The notes below the pieces were generated by a model. That model ran no database searches, was not told the DNA's origin, and saw nothing but the letters and a program-made list of their open reading frames with translations. Shown in pieces: positions 19,630 through 28,613 of a stretch of 64,000 bases of DNA (position 1 is the first letter of the stretch; each line of letters begins with the position of its first letter). Position numbers and translations under genes: made by a program. The stretch is from Euzebyella saccharophila. Lineage in GTDB: Bacteria > Bacteroidota > Bacteroidia > Flavobacteriales > Flavobacteriaceae. The stretch is from the NCBI RefSeq assembly GCF_014855495.1, contig NZ_JACYFJ010000003.1, positions 369,564 through 433,563 on the forward strand. The letters run 5' to 3'.

Positions 19630-20598
19630 ATGAAAGCACTTTGTTACTCAAAATATGGGCGGCCCAGAGACATTTTTACCATTAAGGATGTCCCAATACC
19701 CAAAATTGAATCCAACGAAATTCTGGTACAGGTTAAAGCAACTACCGTAAACCGCACCGATGAAGGCCTCGTTACCGCCCGTTATTATATTAGCCGATTC
19801 TTTACAGGTTTCACACAACCAAAAAAACAATCACCGGGAACCGACTTTGCGGGAGTGATTACTGAAATAGGCGAAAATGTAAAACATTTTAAAGTGGGTG
19901 ACAGGGTCTTTGGATTTAACGATGAAATTTTAAGCTCCCATTCCCAATTTCTAGCTATAGAAGAGAACGATTCTTTACTTCACATGCCTATTAGTTTGGA
20001 TTTTGTAACAGCCGCAGCTTGTTGCGAAGGAGCACACTACGCCTTGAACTGCATAAACAAAATGCAGTTAAAAAAAGGCCAAAAAGTTTTGGTCAATGGT
20101 GGAACTGGCGCTATTGGCAGTGCTGCCATTCAAATACTAAAAAGTAGGGGGCTTATCATAGTGGCGACCGCTGCGACTGAACATTTGCAGCTAGTAAAAA
20201 ATTTAGGAGCAGAGACAGTGATAGACTACACCCAAGAAGACTTCACAGAATATCCCGACACATTTGATTTGGTGCTTGATGCAGTAGGTAAGAGTAGTTT
20301 TAGAAAGTGCAAAAAACTATTGGCTCCCAAAGGAGTCTACATTTCTACAGAGCTTGGAACAGGGGGCGCCAATATTTTTTTAGCCCTTTTCATGCCACTT
20401 CTTGGAAGAAAAAAAGTGATTTTTCCTATTCCATCAAATATTAAAGATAGTCTGTCTACAATGAAGGTTTTAGTTGAAAAAGAGCAGTTCCACCCTTTAA
20501 TTGACAAAATCTATCCCTTTGAAAAAATTATTGATGCCTACGAATACGTCAGCTCAGGTCAAAAGGTCGGTAATGTAGTTATTCAAATGGAACACTAA
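19630..20598 (+). CDS. Zinc-free MDR alcohol dehydrogenase / quinone reductase-like protein
   Basis: A 322-residue medium-chain dehydrogenase/reductase of the NAD(P)H:quinone reductase type. The catalytic half has the GroES-like segment VKATTVNRTDEGLVTARY and SPGTDFAGVITEIGENVKHF, and lacks the structural-zinc cysteines. The Rossmann part has KVLVNGGTGAIGSAAIQI (nucleotide-binding loop) and NLGAETVIDY. Substrates of this subgroup are quinones or enones; the actual one is unknown. The ATG at 19630 (MKALCYSKYG) was chosen over an upstream TTG. It follows the peptidase gene by 66 bases and converges on the lactonase gene, with one base between the stops. Confidence 0.9.
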   Translation: MKALCYSKYGRPRDIFTIKDVPIPKIESNEILVQVKATTVNRTDEGLVTARYYISRFFTGFTQPKKQSPGTDFAGVITEIGENVKHFKVGDRVFGFNDEILSSHSQFLAIEENDSLLHMPISLDFVTAAACCEGAHYALNCINKMQLKKGQKVLVNGGTGAIGSAAIQILKSRGLIIVATAATEHLQLVKNLGAETVIDYTQEDFTEYPDTFDLVLDAVGKSSFRKCKKLLAPKGVYISTELGTGGANIFLALFMPLLGRKKVIFPIPSNIKDSLSTMKVLVEKEQFHPLIDKIYPFEKIIDAYEYVSSGQKVGNVVIQMEH

Positions 20599-20599
20599 T

Positions 20600-21598
20600 T
20601 TATTTCAAATTTAATTTTAGGATAAAATCGTCGGCAGTCATAAAAAGACTTTTTTCATTGGAGCCAAAAGTGCAATTAGCCGTTTTTTCTCCTGTATAGA
20701 TTCTTGCAACCGGCTTTTTACTATTAAAGACCCAAACCCCACCTGGACCCGTCGCAAATAGAAATCCTTTGCTGTGCATTTTCATACCATCGGGCAGTCC
20801 TTGTTGTCCTTCCTTATTAACCAAAGAAGTAGCATTAAAGAATATTCTTTTATTCTCCACCTGACCTACGTCCAAAACATCATATTCATACCAAACGGCA
20901 TGCTCAGGGTTGGATACCGCAACATACAATGTATCTTCATCGGGTGAAAGAGCCACGCCATTAGGTCTGGTTAATTTATCCAAAAGGACCAATTCACCCG
21001 TAGCTTTAAAACAAAAAAGTCCTTGAAAATCCAATTCCTTGTTTGGGTCGTCCATTTTTTGGGGTAATCCATAAGGAGGATCGGTAAAATATAAATTTCC
21101 GCTCTTATCGAACACCCCATCATTAGGGCTATTAAACCGCTTACCATTATAGGAATTTGCTATTACCTCGTATTCGGCTTTTGGTGTTTTTAAGTCTGAT
21201 TTCATTTTGGCCACTTGACGTTCCCCGTGCTGCATCAAGACCAGTTGGCCTTGGGGACTAAGCAACAATCCATTGGAACCGGGTTCATCACCATATTCAG
21301 AGGCCCCTAAAAATCCGGACGGTTTCAAATAGGTTTCCACCTTACCGTCTTCCTTTAATTTAAATACCGTGTTGTTAGGAATATCTGAAAAAAGCAACGC
21401 TTGTTCATCCTCCAAAAACAATGGTCCTTCGGTCCATTCAAATCCCTTTGCCATTATTTGTACCTTGGCCGTAGTATCGATTACCTCTAAAGCGGAGTTA
21501 TCCAAAATTTCAATCCAGGCACCCTTTTTCACCTCTTGGCAATACAATGCATTTTGAATCATAAAACAGATACTCAACAAGCCGATTATTCTTTTCAT
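20600..21598 (-). CDS. Secreted SMP-30/gluconolactonase-like hydrolase
   Basis: A 332-residue six-bladed beta-propeller of the SMP-30/gluconolactonase family, with a signal peptide (MKRIIGLLSICFMIQNALYCQ). Metal-site and active-site segments are present: FEWTEGPLFLEDEQALLFSD (first Glu), RFNSPNDGVFDKSGNLYFTD (Asn, Asp), LTRPNGVALSPDEDTLYV and GLPDGMKMHSKG (final Asp). The family opens aldonolactones to aldonic acids. Because it is exported, it would act in the periplasm and supply substrate to the GntP permease encoded next to it. The ATG at 21598 was chosen over an upstream TTG. It is the last gene of the sugar-acid cluster. Confidence 0.9.
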   Translation of the reverse strand: MKRIIGLLSICFMIQNALYCQEVKKGAWIEILDNSALEVIDTTAKVQIMAKGFEWTEGPLFLEDEQALLFSDIPNNTVFKLKEDGKVETYLKPSGFLGASEYGDEPGSNGLLLSPQGQLVLMQHGERQVAKMKSDLKTPKAEYEVIANSYNGKRFNSPNDGVFDKSGNLYFTDPPYGLPQKMDDPNKELDFQGLFCFKATGELVLLDKLTRPNGVALSPDEDTLYVAVSNPEHAVWYEYDVLDVGQVENKRIFFNATSLVNKEGQQGLPDGMKMHSKGFLFATGPGGVWVFNSKKPVARIYTGEKTANCTFGSNEKSLFMTADDFILKLNLK

Positions 21599-21635
21599 TT
21601 TAATCAAATTTTATTTAGCCCCAATAATTAAAAAC

Positions 21636-22958
21636 CTACACCATGACCTTTGACACTATATAAATAAGCGTTATGGCAGTACTACCCAGAACAAGCGTCC
21701 CCAAAGTTTGCACTTGATTTCCCTGTTTTACATCCATCCCCGTCAACTGCGTCAACACCCAAAAGAAACTATCATTGGCATGGGAGACCACCGTAGATCC
21801 TGCGCCAATGGCAAGTACGGTCATGGTTCTCATAAAACTTTCTTCCAGTCCTAAAGCGGGCATCATGGGCGCAACAATAGATGCCGTAGTAATCAAGGCT
21901 ACTGTAGAGGAACCTTGGGTGGTTTTGAGACAGGCCGCTAATAAAAATGGGAAAAAGAGGCCAATGGACATGCCAGAGAAATTTTGGGTAATTACATCCG
22001 CAATACCGGAATTTTGCAACATAGAGCCGAAAATTCCTCCCGCACCGGTAATCAAGATAATGGGAGCGGCTATTCGCACTGCATCTCCCAACCATCCCGT
22101 AGCGGAATACACTTTTTCATCTAATTTTTCTGGTAACAATAAGGCTAGTGCAACCCCTATCAACAATGCAATGACCGGACTTCCCAAAAAGGCGATGACC
22201 GGGTACATAGCTAAATCCGTTAGTGCCAATTCCGGATAATCAAAAATGGATTTTACAACAATTAGCACAATAGGAATCACGATACAAAGAAGGGATAGCC
22301 TTAATTTTGGTTGATGTAGCGCATCTTTTGACGTCGCCATTACAATGGGCACTTGCACCTTAGCCGCAACCCTGATGGCAAAAAAGTAGCAAGAAACCAA
22401 GGAAAGCGAGCTTATGATCAGGCCCCAAAGAATAACACTGCCCAAATCTGCATTTAAGATACCGGCAGCGGCAATGGGGCCAGGTGTTGGTGGTACCATT
22501 ACATGCGTAGCGGTCAAACCTAAAGCCATGGCCGCAGTAGTGCCAGCAAAGGATACTTTGGCCTTATCGGACAACGCTTTGTTCAATGAGTTCATGATGA
22601 TAAAGGCACTATCTGCAAACACCGGAATAGACAACAAGTAACCGGTAAGCATCATGGCCAAATGAATGGATTTTTCTCCAATAAGCTTGATCATTCTACT
22701 AGCAATTACCATGGCACCTCCTGATTTCTCCAAGATAGTGCCTATAGCTACCCCAAAGAAAATAATCAGACCAATTTTCCCCATGATGCTGCCAAAACCA
22801 TCATTTACCGATGCTATAATTTGGTCAATGCCCATTCCCGTAATAAAACCGTATGCTATAGCCGCAAGTAGCAAGACAAAAAAGGGATGTATTTTCCATT
22901 TGACAATCCCTACCACAATAAAGGTCAAGGCCAATAGAAGTGCAATTACATAAATCAT
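21636..22958 (-). CDS. GntP family gluconate/sugar-acid permease
   Basis: A 440-residue inner-membrane transporter with about 12 hydrophobic segments. It matches the GntP family: IIFFGVAIGTILEKSGGA, GLTATHVMVPPTPGPIAAAG and TTQGSSTVALITTASIVAPM, then SHANDSFFWVLTQLTG. These transporters import gluconate, galactonate or related acids with protons. Its neighbours, a secreted lactonase downstream and a galactonate dehydratase upstream, suggest that D-galactonate or gluconate is the substrate. All three genes point the same way, with 37-57 bases between them, consistent with one operon. Confidence 0.93.
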   Translation of the reverse strand: MIYVIALLLALTFIVVGIVKWKIHPFFVLLLAAIAYGFITGMGIDQIIASVNDGFGSIMGKIGLIIFFGVAIGTILEKSGGAMVIASRMIKLIGEKSIHLAMMLTGYLLSIPVFADSAFIIMNSLNKALSDKAKVSFAGTTAAMALGLTATHVMVPPTPGPIAAAGILNADLGSVILWGLIISSLSLVSCYFFAIRVAAKVQVPIVMATSKDALHQPKLRLSLLCIVIPIVLIVVKSIFDYPELALTDLAMYPVIAFLGSPVIALLIGVALALLLPEKLDEKVYSATGWLGDAVRIAAPIILITGAGGIFGSMLQNSGIADVITQNFSGMSIGLFFPFLLAACLKTTQGSSTVALITTASIVAPMMPALGLEESFMRTMTVLAIGAGSTVVSHANDSFFWVLTQLTGMDVKQGNQVQTLGTLVLGSTAITLIYIVSKVMV

Positions 22959-23015
22959 AAAACTGGTTTCTTACTGTTTTTTCTACTTAAATGATATAAT
23001 CAGGATATTACGGAA

Positions 23016-24173
23016 CTACCATTCGGCAAAGCTTCCATCAGGACTTCGCCAAATGGGATTGTTCCAATCGTGACCTAATTTTTGGCCTTCCCGCAGCTTT
23101 TCTTCATTAATTTCAACACCCAAACCAGGTCCTTTAAGCAAATTGATACAGCCATCCGTTACCTCAAACACTTCAGGATTTTCCATATAATCCAATAAAT
23201 CAAAACCTTGATTGTAATGAATGCCCAAACTACTTTCTTGAATGAATGCGTTAATGGAAGTAAAATCTACATGCAAACAGGAAGCTAGTGCGATAGGCCC
23301 CAGAGGACAATGTGGAGCCAATGCCACATCATATGCCTCTGCCATGGAGGCAATTCTTCTGACCTCGCTAATTCCGCCAGCATGGCTTAAATCGGGTTGA
23401 ATTATATCTACAGTTCCCCTGTGAAGCAGCTCTTTAAAATCCCATCTGGAAAACATACGTTCACCGGTAGCGATTGGAATGGAGGTGTAGGGGTAAATAT
23501 GGTTTAACGCCTCATTGTTTTCACTTAAAACGGGTTCCTCAATAAATAGGGGGTCATACGGAGCTAACTCATCAATCAAACGTTTGACCATGCCTTTATG
23601 GATTCTTCCATGAAAATCAAGACCTACATCCAATTGATTACCAAACTCTTCCCTTAGAAGTTTAATATTTTGAGCTACGGTTTTTACTTTTTCAATAGAA
23701 TCTATCCAGGCAAAGGCTCCGGTAGCGTTCATCTTAACTGCCTTAAATCCCTGCTGCACTTTCTCCCTAGCTTGTTCAAGCACCACTTCTGGGTGATCAC
23801 CGCCGATCCAGCAGTACATTTTCATTTTTTTGCGGACCGCCCCTCCCAAAAGTTCGTAAACAGGAACATTAAGGTATTTTCCTTTAATATCCCACAAGGC
23901 TTGATCAATTCCTGAAAGAGCACTCATTAAAATAGGACCGCCCCTATAGAATCCACCGGCATAAAGGGTTTGCCATATATCCTCTACATCGTTTGCGCAC
24001 CGTCCAATGATAAATTTTAAAAGTTCGTGGACACAGGCTTCCACGGTTGCGGCCTTACCTTCAACTACTGGTTCGCCCCAACCTATAAGTCCATTTTTAG
24101 TAGTAATTTTTAGAAAAAGCCATCTTGGGGGAACTTTAAAAAGTTCCACTTTTTCAATTAGAAGGTCATTCAT
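23016..24173 (-). CDS. dgoD: D-galactonate dehydratase
   Basis: A 385-residue enolase-superfamily enzyme that dehydrates D-galactonate to 2-keto-3-deoxygalactonate. Active-site segments closely follow E. coli DgoD: VGLDFHGRIHKGM (Asp ligand and His), PLFIEEPVL (Glu ligand), IATGERMFSRWDF (Glu ligand), QPDLSHAGGI, and LAPHCPLGPIALASC (catalytic His). The end PIWRSPDGSFAEW also matches. The length is normal. It is the first gene of the cluster with the GntP permease and the lactonase. The KDGal kinase and aldolase that should follow in the pathway are not in the window. Confidence 0.93.
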   Translation of the reverse strand: MNDLLIEKVELFKVPPRWLFLKITTKNGLIGWGEPVVEGKAATVEACVHELLKFIIGRCANDVEDIWQTLYAGGFYRGGPILMSALSGIDQALWDIKGKYLNVPVYELLGGAVRKKMKMYCWIGGDHPEVVLEQAREKVQQGFKAVKMNATGAFAWIDSIEKVKTVAQNIKLLREEFGNQLDVGLDFHGRIHKGMVKRLIDELAPYDPLFIEEPVLSENNEALNHIYPYTSIPIATGERMFSRWDFKELLHRGTVDIIQPDLSHAGGISEVRRIASMAEAYDVALAPHCPLGPIALASCLHVDFTSINAFIQESSLGIHYNQGFDLLDYMENPEVFEVTDGCINLLKGPGLGVEINEEKLREGQKLGHDWNNPIWRSPDGSFAEW

Positions 24174-24314
24174 TATAGTTAGGTAGTTTCAAATATGTCA
24201 ATTTAAAGTATTGACAAAAATTTAGTTGATTTCCCTAAAGTAATGAAAAAATTAAAGTCTAGAAATGCAAAACCGCTAAAGCAATGGGAAGCATGAAATA
24301 AATATATATTCTAA

Positions 24315-25616
24315 CTAGACGGGCTCTCCATACAAATCAAAATCTGCCGCATCAAATATTTTGATTTCTGCAAACTCCCCTTGTTTTAGATAGTGCTGTG
24401 TAGCATCGATTAGCACCTCATTATCCACGTCTGGAGAATCAAATTCCGTTCGCCCCACAAAATAGTTACCTTCTTTCCTATCGATCATACATTTGAAAGT
24501 ACGACCAATTTTTTCTTGGTTCAGTTCCCATGAAATCTGGGACTGAAGCTCCATGATTTCATTGGCACGTTCCTGCTTAACATCCTCTGGCACATCATCT
24601 ACCAATGAAAAGGCATGGGTATTTTCTTCGTGACTATAGGTAAAACAACCCAATCTCTCAAAGCGCATTTGCCTAACCCATTCTTTTAATATCTGAAAAT
24701 CTTCTTCTGTTTCCCCTGGATAACCTACTATTAAGGTAGTTCTAATGGTCATTCCGGGAACAGCTTGCCTGAAGTCCTGCAACAGTTTAGTTGTTTTGGC
24801 TTGGGTAGTACCTCTACGCATACTTTTAAGGATGGAATCCGAAATATGCTGAAGCGGTATATCAAGGTAATTGCAGATTTTTGGCTCCCTTTTCATTACC
24901 TCCAGTACATCCATAGGAAAGCCGGTTGGAAAAGCATAGTGCAAACGAATCCATTCAATACCCTCCACCTTGACCAAATTTTCCAAAAGTTCGGCCAAGT
25001 TCCGTTTTTTATAAAGGTCCAAACCATAATACGTAAGGTCCTGAGCAATTAAAATAAGTTCCTGTACTCCCTTAGAAGCCAATTTTTCAGCCTCCGTAAC
25101 CAAATCTTCAATAGGTGTACTTTTATGTTTGCCACGCATTAATGGAATTGCGCAAAAAGAGCAAGGTCTATCACAACCTTCGGCAATTTTAAGGTAGGCG
25201 TAGTTTTTAGGAGTAGTAGTCAACCGCTCCCCAATGAGTTCATGTTTATAATCCGCACCTAGCGCTTTTAAAAGATTAGGTAGCTCACTTGTACCAAAGT
25301 ACTGGTCTACGTTGGGAATTTCCTTCTGGAGGTCTGGTTTGTAACGTTCGCTCAAGCACCCTGTCACAAAAACCTTATCTACTTGCCCAGCTTCCTTTTT
25401 CTGAACATACTCCAAAATTGTGTTCACACTTTCTTCTTTCGCATTGGCAATAAACCCACAGGTATTTATGACCACAACATTACCATCTTCTTCATGAACC
25501 ACCTCCTTTTGATTTGCCCGAAGCTGCCCCATGAGTACTTCTGAGTCATAGAGATTTTTGGAGCAACCCAAGGTTACCACGTTGATTCTGTTTTTCTTAA
25601 GAGTCTTTGTGCGCAT
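24315..25616 (-). CDS. rimO: Ribosomal protein S12 methylthiotransferase RimO
   Basis: A 433-residue radical-SAM enzyme that methylthiolates an aspartate of ribosomal protein S12. The N-terminal UPF0004 domain starts INVVTLGCSKNLYDSEVLMG, with Cys residues for one iron-sulfur cluster (LGCSKN, INTCGF, TGCLSER). The radical-SAM domain has CDRPCSFC (about 148-155). The C-terminal TRAM domain is at about 365-433. GCSKNLYDSEV and the closing EIKIFDAADFDLYGE fit RimO rather than MiaB. It is divergent from a serine hydrolase gene and has its own promoter box at 25634-25641. Confidence 0.96.
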   Translation of the reverse strand: MRTKTLKKNRINVVTLGCSKNLYDSEVLMGQLRANQKEVVHEEDGNVVVINTCGFIANAKEESVNTILEYVQKKEAGQVDKVFVTGCLSERYKPDLQKEIPNVDQYFGTSELPNLLKALGADYKHELIGERLTTTPKNYAYLKIAEGCDRPCSFCAIPLMRGKHKSTPIEDLVTEAEKLASKGVQELILIAQDLTYYGLDLYKKRNLAELLENLVKVEGIEWIRLHYAFPTGFPMDVLEVMKREPKICNYLDIPLQHISDSILKSMRRGTTQAKTTKLLQDFRQAVPGMTIRTTLIVGYPGETEEDFQILKEWVRQMRFERLGCFTYSHEENTHAFSLVDDVPEDVKQERANEIMELQSQISWELNQEKIGRTFKCMIDRKEGNYFVGRTEFDSPDVDNEVLIDATQHYLKQGEFAEIKIFDAADFDLYGEPV

Positions 25617-25633
25617 TGAATTTTATTGGGATG

Positions 25634-25641
25634 CAAAAATA
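25634..25641 (-). promoter_or_regulatory. -7 promoter box of rimO
   Basis: TATTTTTG on the minus strand, an exact TAnnTTTG box, placing the transcription start about 14 bases before the rimO ATG. No -33 TTG at normal spacing. Confidence 0.45.
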
Positions 25642-25722
25642 CAACTTGAAGTCTGTTTGGTGATATAATTAAGACGATTTCTTACTTTTTTACGTTTTCT
25701 TCCTAGAAAGAAAACAATACCT

Positions 25723-26868
25723 ATGAAATTACGATATTGGACTTTTATATTATGCTCAGCCCTATGGATCAGTTCCTGTTCTACTGATAAAGATGGAATG
25801 GAGACCGAACAACAAATAATTAGCGCTGAAGATGAGAGTGATAGCCCCGGCATTAACAACGGTGACCCAGCGGAAGAATCCCTTTATTTTCCTCCTGTTA
25901 CTTCCAATGAATGGGAACAATATACCTTGGATGAACTAAACTGGAACCCAACTGAGGCAGATAATTTATCAGAATACCTACAAGAAAAGGGTACCGATGC
26001 CTTTTTGGTATTAAAGAACGGACGACTCGCCATTGAATGGTATTACGGTGATTTTTCACAAGAAACAAAACACACGTGGAACTCCGCCGGCAAAACACTT
26101 ACCGCTTTAATGGTGGGCATAGCCCAAGAAGAAAGCAAGTTGTCCATTGAGGACCCCGTAACATCACATTTAAACGAAGGCTGGACCAATATGGAACTAG
26201 AAAAAGAAAGCGCCATAACCATTAGAAACCAGTTAACTATGACCACAGGTTTGGATTATAGGGAAGATATCTTTTGCTATGACCCAGAATGTTTAAATTT
26301 TCTGAACGACCCCAATGATTTTTGGTATTATCACAATGCCCCCTACACCTTGCTTGATCAAGTCATCAGCAATGCTACCGACACCGATTTTAAAGAATAT
26401 TATAAAACTAAAATTGGTGATCCAATTGGCATGGAGGGCAACTGGGTAAAGGTAGGTTACAATAACCTCTTTTTTAGCAACGCACGTAGTATGGGCAGAT
26501 TTGGTCTCCTAATTTTAAATAAAGGGGATTGGAACGATGTATCCGTTCTTTCCAATAAAGACTATTTTGATTCAATGACCAACATTTCTCAAGAAATGAA
26601 CCCTAGTTATGGTTATTTATGGTGGTTAAACGGAAAAGAATCTTTTAGGGCCCCAGGTTCAGAAAATTTATTTGAAGGGTCCCTAATTCCTTCAGCCCCC
26701 ATAGACCTCATTGCCGGGCTCGGAGCAAATGACCAAAAACTATATGTTGTACCTAGTGAAAATTTGGTAGTTGTTCGCTTAGGTGGGGACGCCAGCGAAA
26801 ACAACCTTGGTCCTTCCAGTTTTGATGAAGGTATTTGGACCCGATTAAATGCAGTAATGAACCCCTAA
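25723..26868 (+). CDS. Serine hydrolase lipoprotein (class C beta-lactamase fold)
   Basis: A 381-residue predicted lipoprotein (lipobox ISSC, Cys19) followed by an acidic linker. The domain is of the beta-lactamase class C/esterase type. The nucleophile is Ser121 in the SxxK motif (TWNSAGKTLTALM, Lys124), followed by RNQLTMTTGLDYRED. A likely Tyr motif is in YYHNAPYTLLDQVI, and the third motif, usually HxG, is probably GLGANDQ. These enzymes cleave peptides or esters; the substrate is unknown and resistance to beta-lactams should not be assumed. It sits between rimO and ftsY, its 3' end 3 bases from the convergent ftsY stop. Confidence 0.88.
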   Translation: MKLRYWTFILCSALWISSCSTDKDGMETEQQIISAEDESDSPGINNGDPAEESLYFPPVTSNEWEQYTLDELNWNPTEADNLSEYLQEKGTDAFLVLKNGRLAIEWYYGDFSQETKHTWNSAGKTLTALMVGIAQEESKLSIEDPVTSHLNEGWTNMELEKESAITIRNQLTMTTGLDYREDIFCYDPECLNFLNDPNDFWYYHNAPYTLLDQVISNATDTDFKEYYKTKIGDPIGMEGNWVKVGYNNLFFSNARSMGRFGLLILNKGDWNDVSVLSNKDYFDSMTNISQEMNPSYGYLWWLNGKESFRAPGSENLFEGSLIPSAPIDLIAGLGANDQKLYVVPSENLVVVRLGGDASENNLGPSSFDEGIWTRLNAVMNP

Positions 26869-26871
26869 ATA

Positions 26872-27825
26872 CTATCCGAAGAAAGAATCTACAAATTCGT
26901 ATTTGTTGAAAACCTGAAGGTCTTCTATTCCTTCTCCTACGCCAATATATTTTACAGGTATCTGAAATTGGTCACTAATCCCTATGACCACACCCCCTTT
27001 GGCGGTGCCGTCCAATTTAGTGACGGCCAAAGAGGTAACCTCGGTGGCCTTGGTAAATTGTTTGGCCTGTTCAAAAGCATTTTGACCCGTAGAACCGTCC
27101 AAGACCAATAATACATCATGCGGGGTATCTTCCACAACTTTTTGCATTACCCTTTTTACTTTGGTAAGCTCGTTCATTAAATTCACCTTATTATGCAACC
27201 TTCCCGCCGTATCGATAATGACCACATCGGCATCTTGCTTTACCGCAGAGCTCAAAGTATCAAAAGCAACGGAAGCTGGATCACTCCCCATTTTTTGTTT
27301 GATGATAGGCACCTCTACCCTATCTGCCCAAACCTGTAATTGGTCAATGGCCGCAGCCCTAAAGGTATCTGCCGCCCCCAATACTACTTTTAATCCTTTT
27401 TGTTTGTATTGGTGTGCCAATTTTCCAATGGTAGTAGTCTTACCCACTCCATTTACTCCTACAACCATTATCACATAAGGCTTTTTATTCTGTGGAACGG
27501 TAAACTCCGTCTCTTCGCCAGAATGGGTTTCAGAAAGAAGGCCTGCAATTTCTTGTCTTAAAATGGTATTGAGCTCTTCCGTACCCATATATTTATCCTT
27601 GGCGACCCGAGCTTCAATTCTATCAATAATTTTTAGAGTCGTATTTACCCCCACATCCGAGGTGACCAATACCTCTTCCAGATTATCCAGAACATCATCA
27701 TCTACCTTGGATTTTCCGGCAACGGCCTTACTTAACTTTGAAAAAAAGGAAGTTTTGGATTTTTCCAGACCTTTGTCCAAAGTCTCTTTTTTCTTAGAAG
27801 AGAAGATATTTTTAAATAAACTCAT
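26872..27825 (-). CDS. ftsY: Signal recognition particle receptor FtsY
   Basis: A 317-residue SRP receptor GTPase that docks ribosome-SRP complexes at the inner membrane. The NG domain has the P-loop GVNGVGKTTTIGKLA (about residue 125), DTFRAAAIDQL, DTAGRLHNK and TKLDGTAKGG. As usual in Bacteroidetes, the acidic A domain is short; only about 25 charged residues (FSSKKKETLDKGLEKSK) precede the N domain. It lies downstream of the rpmB-rpmG-DUF4295 unit but is separated from it by a terminator. Confidence 0.97.
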   Translation of the reverse strand: MSLFKNIFSSKKKETLDKGLEKSKTSFFSKLSKAVAGKSKVDDDVLDNLEEVLVTSDVGVNTTLKIIDRIEARVAKDKYMGTEELNTILRQEIAGLLSETHSGEETEFTVPQNKKPYVIMVVGVNGVGKTTTIGKLAHQYKQKGLKVVLGAADTFRAAAIDQLQVWADRVEVPIIKQKMGSDPASVAFDTLSSAVKQDADVVIIDTAGRLHNKVNLMNELTKVKRVMQKVVEDTPHDVLLVLDGSTGQNAFEQAKQFTKATEVTSLAVTKLDGTAKGGVVIGISDQFQIPVKYIGVGEGIEDLQVFNKYEFVDSFFG

Positions 27826-27910
27826 GATATACTAATTGATGGCTGTAAATATAAGAAAGTAAGCGCCAAGTTCATAAAGGGAAAAAGTGCTTAATTTTTA
27901 AATGTAATTC

Positions 27911-27943
27911 AAAAAAAAAGCCCCTTTCTTTCGAAAGAGGCTT
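27911..27943 (-). terminator. Terminator of the rpmB-rpmG-DUF4295 operon
   Basis: On the minus strand, AAGCCTCTTTC pairs with GAAAGGGGCTT (one mismatch) and is followed by nine T residues. It lies about 20 bases beyond the DUF4295 stop codon and separates this operon from ftsY. Confidence 0.8.
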
Positions 27944-27962
27944 CAAATATTTTTAAAAGCGA

Positions 27963-28115
27963 TTATTTTTTGGACAACCACTCATTAACAAGTTCCGGAG
28001 CCATAACAGACTCTACGAATGTGTAAGCACCACTTTTTGGAGACTTAACCATTTTAATGGCCTTTGTCAATCTTTTTGAACTTGTCTGTAAACTTGCTAC
28101 CGTCTTCTTTGCCAT
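27963..28115 (-). CDS. DUF4295 small basic protein
   Basis: A 50-residue basic protein, MAKKTVASLQTSSKRLTKAI onward, ending NEWLSKK. It matches the DUF4295 family, which I know only from Bacteroidetes and which is regularly encoded after rpmB and rpmG. Its size, charge and fixed position with two ribosomal protein genes suggest that it is a ribosome component or assembly factor; this is an inference. It starts 40 bases after the rpmG stop codon and the unit ends at the terminator 27911-27943. Confidence 0.9.
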   Translation of the reverse strand: MAKKTVASLQTSSKRLTKAIKMVKSPKSGAYTFVESVMAPELVNEWLSKK

Positions 28116-28155
28116 GGCTATTATTTTTTTATTCTACTTTTTGGTAGAAACTATC

Positions 28156-28338
28156 TTACTTAATTTCTTTATGAACCGTCATTCTTTTAAGAATGGGGTT
28201 GAATTTTTTAATCTCCATTCTTTCTGGAGTATTCTTCTTGTTTTTGGTAGTAATGTACCTTGAAGTACCTGGCTTACCAGATTCCTTATGCTCAGTACAC
28301 TCTAAAATAACCTGAATTCTATTACCTTTTTTTGCCAT
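28156..28338 (-). CDS. rpmG: 50S ribosomal protein L33
   Basis: A 60-residue ribosomal protein bL33. [20 protein letters not shown], then [20 protein letters not shown], are the family core; only one cysteine is present, so this is a zinc-free (C-minus) form. It starts 11 bases after rpmB and precedes DUF4295, the conserved order in Bacteroidetes. Confidence 0.97.
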   Translation of the reverse strand: MAKKGNRIQVILECTEHKESGKPGTSRYITTKNKKNTPERMEIKKFNPILKRMTVHKEIK

Positions 28339-28349
28339 CGTAGTCTAGC

Positions 28350-28586
28350 TTATTTTATAAGTCCTTGTGCCTTAGCCTCCTTCAAAACGGCAGAAACACC
28401 TCTTTTGTTGATAATCTTCAACGCTTTGGCAGATACCTTCAAAGTTACCCAACGGTCTTCTTCCGGAATATAAAAACGTTTCTTAGAAAGATTAACGTTA
28501 AACCTTCTTTTGGTCTTATTGATGGAAAAAGAAACATTGTTTCCAGACATCGCCCTCTTACCCGTAATTTCACAAACTTTTGACAT
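28350..28586 (-). CDS. rpmB: 50S ribosomal protein L28
   Basis: A 78-residue ribosomal protein bL28. MSKVCEITGKRAMSGNNVSF and FNVNLSKKRFYIPEEDRWV are the family signature, and it has no zinc-binding cysteine pairs. It is the first gene of the rpmB-rpmG-DUF4295 operon, driven by the well-formed promoter at 28614-28644. Confidence 0.97.
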   Translation of the reverse strand: MSKVCEITGKRAMSGNNVSFSINKTKRRFNVNLSKKRFYIPEEDRWVTLKVSAKALKIINKRGVSAVLKEAKAQGLIK

Positions 28587-28613
28587 TGCGCTGATTTTTC
28601 TTTAAACAGGCTG

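Noticed and set aside
21775..22239. A 154-codon plus-strand frame opposite the GntP gene
   Set aside because: Shadow of the transporter gene; low-complexity Ala/Pro/Lys translation, and no family match.
25723..26868. Antibiotic-resistance beta-lactamase
   Set aside because: It has the class C SxxK fold but also a lipoprotein anchor and lacks clear YxN and KTG motifs of AmpC enzymes; a peptidase or esterase role is more likely.
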